Origin: Gonapodya sp. JEL0774
Taxonomy: Eukaryota > Monoblepharomycota > Monoblepharidomycetes > Monoblepharidales > Gonapodyaceae
Assembly: GCA_027604505.1 (NCBI GenBank)
Contig: JADIIX010000001.1
Span: 372,001-436,000, forward strand
Direction: 5' to 3'
DNA: 64,000 nt
Every line of letters starts with the position of its first letter. Positions within the stretch are counted from its first letter, which is position 1. The notes below the pieces were generated by a model, which saw only the letters and a program-made list of their open reading frames with translations, was not told the origin of the DNA and searched no databases. A program made the position numbers and the translations under genes. Below, piece by piece: positions 31,965 through 42,652 of this stretch.

Positions 31965-34900
31965 ATGGATGTGAGTGTTGCAGAGTTGAGTCCAGCTACA
32001 TACCGCTACATTATCTGACGATCGCGACTTTGCCTGCCATTTCCTTGACTTGCTTCCGAATGGTTGATGCCAGAGCCAGGTGCAGCTTAGCCTAGCTGTC
32101 AACGATGTCAGAACTCTTATTCTTCTGCTCGACTCGGCGGAGAGTGCGGTATCAAACACGTGTCTCGAAGCTCTAACAAAGTATGCCGAGGCTGGTGGGT
32201 GATACCGTATACATTACTGCTCTGCTGGCTTGTGAGTGGGATTAAAGAGAACGCAATCCAACAGGTGTCCGGCAACGGCAAACGCTTTTGAAACTTGGTG
32301 TCCTCAAGCATTTAATGTGTCTTGCATCTTCAAAAGATCAATTGACAAGGAAGAACGCTGTCACCTGCATATCTGCGACAACAGAGATTGGTAATGGAGC
32401 CCATTCACAAGTTGCAAGTTTGCCATAATGTTTGAAAATCATCAATACTCTGCAGATGATCTTGATACATACCCTGAACTGCGAAGACCAGAACTCATGG
32501 GAATGCTGATCAATCTGTTAGGCCCAGAGGAGGTTGTGGAAGTTCAAGAGGAGGCCGCGTTCGCACTTGCCAACCTCTCAAAGGACTGTGAGAGTTGGTG
32601 CGTGTCATGTGAAACAATTGAACACACACATATGGAGCTTCTTTTACGTAGTTTCAATCAAGGCGGACATCCGGAAGGCTGGCGGGCTGAAAGCTCTGGT
32701 CAGGCTTTTGGATTCAGCCGATCCAGACGTCAAAAAGAACGCGGCACTGGCCGTCGCCATCAGTCTAGAAGACTGTAGGTGGCTTGGGAACTTCTTGGAA
32801 TGAAATACTGTTTCCCGTGTCTTCTTCGTTTCTCTCCAGATAATGCAAGAACAGAAGTGCGACTGGCGGGAGGTGTCTCGAAACTCATCGATCTTTTAAC
32901 TTCAGATTACAAAGAAATCCAAGAAAATGCTTTGCTAAGTCTAACTCGATGCGTCGAAGATTGTGAGCCTTCCACATGGACTTCGTTGTCGTCACGTCGA
33001 ATCGAATCGTCTTCCACCCGCTGTTAAAGTCTCAAATCGTGTTGAATTCCGGAAGTGCAATGGCGCCAAAAAGCTCGTGGATCTGCTGAATGCAAGTTTG
33101 CCTGGTCTTCACGCCATGACCCTCCAATGCTTCTGCAATTGCTTAGAGGACAGTGAGTTCCTGTCAATTATACACTCATAAACCCCCATTGCAACTTTCC
33201 ATACCTGCCCTGTACTCGGATACACCAAAGATGAGATAAACTCTGCCGTCGCCGATTTGAACGGTGTCGTAGCGATCTTCAAGCACATTGCGTCGGACGA
33301 CATCAAAGTCAAGCGTAATGCTCTAGTGGCTCTTGGGAGAGTTGCGCGAGTCGGTACGTAGATCTTGATACCTTTGTGCTTCCATTGTATGAACTTTCTC
33401 AATCACAAACCTGCTGTGTCTTGGGAAATTGTCGTAAGACCGCAATTTGGACCATTTTCGCGAGCCCCCAACGAACTTGAACGTGCTTTCGTCATGTCTA
33501 AATCACTCAGACCCAGACATCTCCGCGGGGGCGGCGGTTTGCGTCGCGGCGGCTGCGCGGAACGATCTCAACATGGCTGAGCTGTTGAAGTACGGCGCTG
33601 TGGAATCTTTGGTTGGGCTCCTGGCTCGTGGTGAGGCTGCGGCTAGGGCAGCGGTGGCAGGACTCGGGGGAATGTGTGGAAGCGGTCAGTACATCCAGGT
33701 GGTGGAGGCAGCCACATGTTGGAGTTTATCTCTCTTCTTTTCTCAATCCAGCAAAAGTACGCGGCAAAGTGCGACAAATGGACGGCATCCCGGCCATTAT
33801 TGGACTCCTCAGTAGCAGCGACAATCTCACCCTCATCAGCGCAGCAGAGTGCATAAACAACCTTGCCGAAGACGGTACGTGCCGACTTGGATCGAAAGAC
33901 AGTCCATTGCTTTACAAAGAGTCAAAATGTTCTGTTTTTCGGGTGTCCATGAACTTTTGCAGCGTCGATTCGAGGCGAGATTACAAAACAAGGTGGCGTT
34001 GCAGCTCTGTGTCGGGTTCTTTCGTCGCAGGAACCTCGTGTCACTGCCACAGCGGCATGGGCACTCGCTCGAACAGTTCAAGATAGTGCGTTCTTCAGTG
34101 TCAAAAGAAATGTTTTAGATTCTTATTGAATCGTCCATTTCAAGGTGATTCTCGAAGCGCACTATTGGAAGCCGGGGGCATTTCCTCTTTGGTCTCACTA
34201 CTTCGAGCACCGGATATGACCGTATGTAGAAATGCTGCTTGGGCGCTTTCAAATGCGGCCAGTGATGGTGAGAGATCGATGTCAGCGCTCTCTACGCCGA
34301 CGTGTGTTTGATGTACACCACCTGTCACTGGAATTTTCCAGGTATTCTTGCAATGGAAGCGTGCAGGTATGGAGCCTTGGAAGCCTTGTTGGCGCTTTCG
34401 ACGTCCTCCAAAAACGCCAAATTCGCGGCCGATACATTGGAGAAACTTCTACACTACCGTGGGTGATTGGAATTGTGTCGCCGTTCCATTTATGGAGTTT
34501 TGGTTAACTCCCCACGGATAGACCTTTCCGCCAAATTTTGGTTGCGCGATCATCTTACCCCATCTAATCAAATCCAAAATGGATTCTACGATGCTGGTTC
34601 GTCCGGGCCTAGTCCCGACCTGAAAGCAGGTTTCCCCCAGTTGAATGAACTGAAAGCACAACCAATCGATAAACACCGAGAGGTTCTTCTGGTGGATACG
34701 GCAGAGGACGAACGCTTGGCAACTCTGATCGAAAAGGCCAAGATTGAGGTTGCCTCGGTCATGTCAGACGCTGCAAACAGTCTGCCTCCACTCCCCCAAA
34801 CCGCCACTGGTATTGGCTTGAGACCCTCGAGTGCAACAGGTGTGCTGACGGCGCAACGAAATTGGGTTCCTCGCTTGGAGGCAATAAAGAAGCTCGCAGT

Positions 34901-35393
34901 CTTGGTCTGTGATGCCATGGGAGGAGAGGTGCGACCAGAATCGGCCGACGACGTGGACTACAAGTTTAGAATCGCCGAGCTCAAATTAGCAAAGAAGACA
35001 AACGTGGTGCCTATCGGTGAAGTGCTCAAAGGAACATTTTACCATCGTGCGTTGCTCTTCAAAACCCTGGCCGACCGGGTGGGAGTACCCGGAGTCGGTC
35101 TTTGGAGGGGTGATTACGGGCGGGGGTGGTGTACAGTGGAGCTCACGAAAGAAGAGGTAAAGGCGCTTCTGGCTCAGGGGCGTCTGGTCGGGGAGGAGGG
35201 TGACGTCACCGCTGGACCAGACACGAGCACAAACCGGGCCGGAAATGGCTCAGTCAGTATAGTTCTGGGAGGGACCAATGTTGAGGGAGGTATAGTGGAA
35301 GTAGCTGTGCTAGATTTAATGTTTTCCACTGTGGGGAGATTCATCAGGGGAGGAACCGCTGATGCTGAGAAGTACCAGCGTGTATTTGTGTAA
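31965..35393 (+). CDS. ARMC3: ARMC3, armadillo-repeat protein with C-terminal EDR1 domain
   Basis: Armadillo protein linked in animals to cilia and sperm flagella. Fourteen exons give 822 residues (human 872): 31965-31970, 32086-32194, 32265-32390, 32456-32587, 32652-32774, 32840-32962, 33030-33152, 33231-33353, 33439-33684, 33752-33874, 33963-34085, 34145-34267, 34342-34458, 34522-35393. At least ten ARM units follow each other (for example RKAGGLKALVRLLDSADPDVKKNAALAV split across frames, MDGIPAIIGLLSSSDN, LEAGGISSLVSLLRAPD). The linker QNGFYDAG matches the animal protein. The C-terminal EDR1-type domain has NVVPIGEVLKGTFYHRALLF, LADRVGVPG, RGDYGRGWCTVEL and the end VAVLDLMFS. The two-codon first exon (ATG GAT) is the least certain part. 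All introns between repeat exons are phase 1 and the repeat exons are 123 nt. Confidence 0.93.
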
Positions 35394-35972
35394 TTAATCT
35401 TACACCGAGAGTTCAGGATTCGTCGGCTGCCTTTGTAGTTTCACCAGGAGTCTTGTCAATGTGACCGAGAGATTTGTCAGGTGCAACAACGTCTCGAATC
35501 AACTTTGACGTCGGAGAGAACCAGCGTTAAAAGGGAGTGAGATTCAGTGGCCTCCAAAGGTCGACTCTCACTCGTTTTAGTTCGGTTATCTCTGGAAACC
35601 CTTTTCTTTCTTTCCTGTCCCACACGATGGAAGTATCTTGTTCGTTCATTGCCGCGATTACCCTAAGAGCATTCGTGGGTGTGTATGAGTGGATGATTCA
35701 AAGCTTGGGAGAGGAGCGTATGCACTTCCATTCTCCAGACAAACCGGGCGACAACGCGACCTCAGCTACGTCGCTTTCAAATGTAGACAGAACTGGGAGT
35801 GAAAGCCCGCTGTCAATCATGTATTAGTATTTGAGCCAAGTTTCCTCAATCCTCACTTTCTTGCTGCATCCATGCACTTCGTAGCATCCATTTGCACTTT
35901 GTGCAATACTTTATGACGATTCGTGGGTAGCCTGCTCGTCCCTCCATATTTTTGTCCAAGTTATGATTTGTT
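35394..35972. other. Region between ARMC3 and the first clear INTS2 exon
   Basis: Part of this 580-bp stretch probably holds the missing 5' exon(s) of INTS2. A plus-strand frame at 35627-35827 (MEVSCSFIAAITLRAFVG...) is open but is not recognisably similar to Integrator. I assign nothing firmly here. Confidence 0.35.
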
Positions 35973-38900
35973 GTGAGTTTGCTGGATCTGGCAGTTGATC
36001 GGGTGATCAAATATGGATCCATACACAATGAGGCAGTTTCTCTTGCAAATGATAAATGGACACATCAATTCATGCTCGAAGGGAACTACTTGAGATTCTG
36101 GAGACTGGCGATTACTCCTCGAGTCAGGAACTTGGAAAAGCAGTGGGGAACCACATCCAACCTCTTCAACATATTCGTGCTGCTCACATCCATCTGTCCA
36201 GGATTCGATTTTCGCACCATTATTAGCTCATACACTGGAAATCTCAAAAATTATACCAAAGAATTCTTCTCTATACCGGCATAGCTCGGTGGGTTGTATT
36301 TTTGTTTTCTTATGCCCATCTATCATCCATCATCGTCACCAACCTTTTGAACCAAAGTATCAACTTGCGGTGAGGTTTCAGAGCGTAAATTATGAGCAGC
36401 TGTTTGCTGAGGCTTCCGCAGAACGGCTGAAGCGTGTCAAGGTTCGTTCTTCCTTCACACCTGTGCCAGAGGATTACATGACGTCTTTGCAATTTTCCTG
36501 TTAAAGCTGGCTAAAAGTCCACCCAATACTATCGAACAATATGTTTCCTTTGTAGTGGACGAAGTTACGTCACATCAAGAACGGATGCTATGGTGAGAAG
36601 CGTCCTCTCCTCCTCTAGAATGCAAAATCTGTTATGAACTGCGCGCTTTTCTAGCCAAACTCTCACTGATGTCTTCGCGCTAGTTTCATTTGGCCAGTCG
36701 TATCTTTCAGGAAGGCGGACCACTCCGACGAAACCGGCAGACCTTCCCCTCGCGGAGAAATGGATTCTATTGGATCATCCCAGTTTTCGTGAAACGATTG
36801 AGGTCTCAGTGATCGTGTTGCTTCTTCGATTGGGCGCCAGGATTCCGATTCAAGTATGTGAAACATTACTGTATAATCTTTCAAAGCATTGACAGAATGA
36901 ATTGTAATGCCGGCAGCCGTTGGTCATTGGGATTCTTCAGGCGTTCTTATCACCTAATCTAGTAATTGCCATTGCTTTGAATTTATGGTGGGAGTTTGAC
37001 AAGGTATAGTAGAAATATATATTTAATTTTATGTGAGTGCGATCTCGTTCTCACCGGAGTTGTGTTGAAAGGTGATTGAAGGCTTGGTAGAATGCTCGCT
37101 GTTGCATCAAGCTCCGCAAAACCTGATTGAGTAAGTCGAAGAGCACCGCAGGTACTACTCTCACATCCCCACAAGCTCACCTCCCTATTAATTCTCAGTG
37201 AAATACTTCACAATCTGTGGCAAATCGCGCCCCATAAAAGTTTGAACACCAGAAGTCAATTAACTCAAGCCCGAGTTAATTTCGGATTCTGCCTTGAGCT
37301 TACTATTGTGCAACTGGACGATATAGTGAGAACATTGGGAGTCATTTTAGCTTGGTGCCAACATAAGCACACAGCGATTTTTTTTTCGCCAGGTTCTGTA
37401 CCTAGACTCGGTGTTTTCGGCCGATGTCCATTGGATAGATGGTAGTGAACAAATCACCCGTCATGCGGGGAAAATCCGGGAGCTCCTGCGTAAGGACTTC
37501 CATGCGCAAAATGTTGGTGTGCTGTCACGACATTTGTTGAGGAGTTCGAATTTGATATTTAAATTTAGCAGACATACCCGAACGTGGAGTACCTTCGATC
37601 TTATGGTCGAGTGATGTGCGCTCTCGCCGGTACCTTCAATTTGAGCCTCTCTTTTGAGGAATTGATTTCGTTTGTGGAGAAATCAAATGCCGGACCGACC
37701 GGATCAGCTTGTTGGGACGAACTCCGGGTATTGGCACTGTGTCTGGTCATGCTCTGCCCCGAACCACTCTTGGAACGCAGCAACGTAAGTTCACATAAAA
37801 ACCTTGTCAGGAATGATTCCTTGATTCTCTGGGCTCACTTCAAATTGGCATCAACAGGCCTCTATCTTAGAAACAATATCTTCCCTACAATCTGCGAGCT
37901 CTCGCAACTTTTCGCTGGGCCTTTTTGTTAATCTTTTTCTCAGTCAGTTTACCCAAATTGAGGTGTTAGTATGCGAAGCTCTCCACTTCAAGGTCATCGT
38001 AAGTGAGTGTTGATCTCTTATTTTCTGGTGGTCCGAACGTGAAACGGAGTGGCTCAAAACCCACAGGTCATCCGAAGCTCGCGAGATTGCGGAACGCATT
38101 GGCGCCGCTCCTAAATGAAGAACGTCTCGGACATAGTGCTTTGGCACTTGATCCCGTGATTCTGGAAGCTGAGGTAATACACAGTATAAAACCGTCGATG
38201 TGGGTTCACTGATTGTTCACGGCAACTCTCTTCCAGGGTCCATCGAGTATATCAGTTCGTGTTGTCGACGAGCTCCTGAAGTCAGCCAACTCTGCATTCC
38301 ACAAAGAACTGCCAAATGTTGGGCGATTCGTAGTTGAGAGTATCCGATGTGCAAAGTCCCCGGTTGAACCTCTTCTGCCCTCTCTGATCAAGGACTATAT
38401 CGCAAGGTAATGTTATCATGCAGCAGAGCCATCGTTACTGTCCAGGAGCTCAAGCATTTTCTTCTGGAAGCGCTCTGGCAGATCCATCAACACGCGATCA
38501 CTGCAAGGTTCCAGAAGCAACAATAATTGATGTGCTTGGTGGAACTAATTCATACTCCCATTCAATGATCCTACTGTTCGTTCTTTCATTCTGCGACGAA
38601 GTTCACCGTGATAGATCAAATACGAGTGTACCACGATTAAATGATACAATCGGTGAGTCACGCATGGTTTGTTTTGTTGTAGATCTCGCATTATCAGGTA
38701 AACTGCTTGATTGGCAGAGTACTCTGATGAATTCCTGAGCACTCTTCCTTTCAAGAAAGTTGTGAGGGAAGCGACCCGACTGCACGATACGACAACGTCG
38801 CAAATCGTTGTCCCTGAAATAGTTACAATAATAAGTAAATATTATCCGTATCTGCTCGATGGCAGGGAATTTGCTATATCGTCAAGGTGAGTGAGAAGAT

Positions 38901-40495
38901 ATCTCGATTCTCTACATTGCATCCGAAGTTATTGAGAACGTTGCGTATTGAATGAGCGATGAACACGAGCAGAACTTTGTGTTTGCTAGCCCGATAAATC
39001 GGGAGCTGGTGGCTTCGACCGAGAACGGTGAGTGTAGAGCGGGCCGGCGATTCGGAAGTTTGAGATATCAATTTGTTCGCGATATATTTGCAGATCCCAT
39101 GTACCTGCTATCTTGGACTGCTGAGATGTCTTTTGAAACGTCGAGCGAACTGATACAAGCGGTCGCCCCTCACATACTATCGGACAAGTCCGTCATTGAT
39201 TCAAGATGCAAAACTATGTTGAAGTTAATTTTTCATTGTGCACAGCTGCCCCGTCGAGCTTGTTGACATATTTCGGAGTACCTGGTACAACATGACAGCT
39301 GCTCTACCAGCAAAACTTTGGTTGACGACCGTTACTGCTTTTTCTCCTCGAGGACGCGGTCCGTAAGTAACGTCCTTCGTTTGCCATTGATGTTATTTCC
39401 ATCACCTATTGAGCTCGGCTCCCAGATCGTCCATGCAACAAATGCTCTTAGATCCTCCTTGCATTTTGAATTGTGACGGAAGGGTATTCAGTCGTGCGCC
39501 TCTCTTGGAGATTCTGCTGGTTGTAAGTTCTTCGAGGGTGATTTGTTTGCACCACCGAATTTGTTTGTGACGAAATGCTGTTCGTATCAGATTCTAAGCG
39601 GTGTACTGGGTGCCACGAAGTGTAGATATGGTGCTCTCTTCCGCGAGAGGCGGCTGGTGAGCATTGTGAGTCGGCGTTTTCACGATAAAGGGCTCAAACA
39701 CTTGGATCGGAACAGGAGGCGGCTGGTGTATCGTCGGGTCATATGATGAGCGCCGTGCATGGATTGGAAGTGCTGATCATTCAGACTCTCCTCGATCGGT
39801 TGGCAGAAAGTGCTAATGGTGTGTACCCCCGTCCAAAATGTGCTCGGCCCTGTTTCATCCTATCGTGCGCAATGAACCCCACTAAGAGAGAGTTCGGAGA
39901 GTCATATGCGGCTTCATCCACCAGAGGATCTTGTCTGACAGGAGTCTGATAGACAGCATTGTCATTCAAGGATTTCCTGCAAAAGCATTATCGGCAGTAG
40001 TTGACGGAATCGACTCATTTTGTGAGTTCTGCTGCAAGGGTAGAAGACGTTTTTTTCATCAAGCCCTCTATGTCACAGTCTTGGCTTTTGAGAGCACTTC
40101 AATCGTCTTGAGATCCGACGACGCAAGAAAGCAAATGTTTGGAATTGCCTTGTTCGTCGAGCTCTGCCGACGATACCCAACACCTATCAGGTATCGCACA
40201 TGTGCGCATTTGCTATCGACTTACGAGCTCCATTTCAATCTACCTCACCCTGCTGATAGTTTATCGGCTGCAAAGGGACACATTCCCAAGTTGCAACAGT
40301 TAGCCGGTATGTTACTCTGTTCCTTGAAATTGCCCCTGATCATGCGTCACCTGCCCCGTGCGATCAACAGTCACAAAACCCGAATACCTCTCAGATCTTA
40401 TGTTTCTATCACAGCAATTAGCTACAGTGTTTCCCGTCCTCCGAAATGATCTTCGGTCATCCCTCCAGATTGTTCGGAAGGATGACGTGTCGTAA
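35973..40495 (+). CDS. INTS2: Integrator complex subunit 2 (5' end unresolved)
   Basis: Large helical scaffold of Integrator, the nuclear complex that cleaves snRNA and promoter-proximal RNA polymerase II transcripts. Coding pieces alternate with introns of roughly 50-100 nt throughout. Segments matching the family in order are a mid region LRSYGRVMCALAGTFNLSLSFEEL (37590-37660), VPEATIIDVLGGTNSYS plus LLFVLSFCDE (38500-38600), LPFKKVVREATRLHD and ISKYYPYLLDGREF (38750-38880), MSFETSSELIQAVAPHILSD (39125-39190), ALPAKLWLTTVTAFSP (39300-39350), MLLDPPCILNCDGRVFSRAPLLEILL (39430-39520, two parts), VIQGFPAKALSAVVDGI (39960-40010) and SDDARKQMFGIALFVELCRRYPTP (40110-40185, two parts). The stop follows LQIVRKDDVS. 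I could not fix the start codon; the earliest plausible exon begins near 35973. Order and spacing agree with animal INTS2 over most of its length. Confidence 0.8.
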
Positions 40496-40559
40496 ACCTG
40501 ACCTCAGTGCCTCCAAGAGTCGCACGTTCTGTATATCCAGTGTAAATCAAAATCAAATC

Positions 40560-42480
40560 ATGGCCGCGCCCGCTACAGTGGATGTCACACGCGAGCCGAA
40601 CACATATGAAGTGCAGATAGAACCTGTCGCGACACAACAGCTCTCGCCAGTAGGCTTTATCTGGATCTTCTTTCCACTGACTCTTCTCTTCTGAACCTAT
40701 TTCCACAGTTTCATAGAATCTGGGACGGCTTCAAGTCATTTTTGGGGATAGGAAATCGTCGGCGATCATCCCTTGCTATGGCTGACGTTCAGGAGGAAGA
40801 GGAGTGCGTCGGCGGTTGTTGGGGACTGATCAATTTTGTTAATGAGTCGACACTCTACAGCTTCTACTACCGTCTTACTGATTCTGCTGGCACACGGGAG
40901 CTTCACATCTTTCACCATCATGTTCTCCACGAGAACGACCGCACTAAGGCCTTACGGGTCACTGAGGAGCAGAATGCAAAGGGCATATTGGAACAAGCAG
41001 CTGACTGGACACGGGAAAAGTTTGGAACAGCCAAAGACAAAATGGAACATGCTCGGTAGGAATTCTGATTACCATGATCATGGCACAATGTTCTCAGAAC
41101 CTCTCTCTGCATTTCAAAGCGATAGGCTTTCACACGAAGTGGAGTCAGGAATGGGAATTGTGAGAGAGGTGTGTTCCATGCCATCATCTGAACAGTTATG
41201 TCGGTTGACGCGTACTTGTCAGAAGGTGGAGACCGCCGCTGACGTAATCCATGCAATCCCCTCCCATGCGTCACACATGTTGGAGGAGGTCGCCGACGTG
41301 ATGCAAAGCCGCAGCACTCAAGTAACCGAGGCAGTAAAAGAAGGAGTACGCAGCGTTTCCGACACAATTGGCGAGGCTGGGGTGGCAATTACGGAGCGAG
41401 TGAAGGTCTGTTCTTAAACTTAATGAAATGCGAATCACAAAACATTCACCAGGGCAACTGCTTCAGCAACCAATAAGCTCTGTCTCTAGCGTTGCAAGCG
41501 TTGTCTCGAGTGCCGTGCGCACAGGTGCACCATCTCTGACGACGTCAGTTACCTCTGCGGCACATAGCATCTCTTCCCGAGCAACCAGCGCCGGACGTAA
41601 CATTTTTGAAGGTGGTAGAATTCCACTCAAGCACGCTGCTGAGGAGGGTGCCCGGTGGATTCGCGGATCACCCGCGTCCGGGTCCCCGGAAATTGGTTGG
41701 GAACATACCCCACTCTCTGCCATCTATACCGCGATCTTGGCGCTATATTTACTGATTTTGTGGAGGCGCTTGTGGAATAGCAAAAGAAATTCGGGGGTGA
41801 GCGCGACTATTTGTCGATGTTCTCGTGAAGTATGGATTGGTCGAAAGTTTGAGCCACAGATCTCGCTTGGAAGCGTGACTGGCAATAATGGAATTCGCGA
41901 AGAAGTGACAGGTATTTTTAGGGTGCTACATTGAGAGAATGCAGAACCTGACACTTTCTCCTTTGTACCGTTTCGCGCAGATGGGGAAGCAGAAACGGAT
42001 TCACCCACAATCCACCGAACAACCACAAGAACGCGCACAAAATCTACGGCCCTCGCAACTCCTGAAGCAAGTCCCGTTGCAGGCGCATCATTTACGTCGG
42101 AAAGAAGGATCCAAACACCGTTGTTGAGGACCAGTGGCAAACGGCGTCATGGTTCCCTTTCCAAGAGCCAAGACGCCATCCAGACCTTCTCTTATCTAGT
42201 ACCATTACCCATAATGATGCTTTCTTTTTTGGAAGTCAGGGGGGTGCATCGCTTGATTCTCCATTTGATCGGTTGGAGCTTGTTGGGATCATTGTTGTCA
42301 ACCATAGAGTGGGGTCTGATGGAGGGAAACGGGTGAGGGCTCTGGTCACATTTTCGCAAAAGTTGACTCTAGGAAACATTTATATCTTGATTTAGTCGAG
42401 GTCGTGATATTGGGTATCTGCTCACGTTCGGAACCCTCGCGGTGCTGTCGACGTTGGTTGCGTACCATGTGATCCTGTGA
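40560..42480 (+). CDS. Unknown protein: amphipathic helical region plus C-terminal membrane segments
   Basis: I do not recognise a family. Six exons (40560-40649, 40709-41055, 41120-41405, 41467-41911, 41945-42332, 42396-42480) sum to 546 whole codons. Residues about 30-130 form a mixed domain (WGLINFVNESTLYSFYYRL, HHHVLHENDRTKAL). Residues about 150-300 are amphipathic and Ala/Val/Ser rich (MLEEVADVMQSRSTQVTEAV, GVRSVSDTIGEAGVAITERV), resembling lipid-surface or coiled helices. Hydrophobic segments follow at YTAILALYLLILWRRLW (about 335), YLVPLPIMMLSFL and LILHLIGWSLLGSLLS, with a last one at the extreme C-terminus (YLLTFGTLAVLSTLVAYHVIL), as in ER or lipid-droplet proteins. The start lies only 64 bp after the INTS2 stop. 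Function unknown. Confidence 0.65.
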
Positions 42481-42652
42481 TAGGCGCTGCCCATTTGAAA
42501 CGAAGGGATTGCAATACCAAACTGGGCGGAATGATGTGATAGGATCTTTACCTCTACTTTTTCTTTTCGAGTTTACATAAAGCAATCAATAAAGCATCGT
42601 GCACTGATGCATGGACTCTAGGTCGATAGGTCTGCACACAATTGAACACGGA

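Noticed and set aside
35537-35827. A 96-codon plus-strand open frame between ARMC3 and INTS2
   Set aside because: No recognisable domain and no clear link to the INTS2 N-terminus; kept only as a possible 5' exon region.
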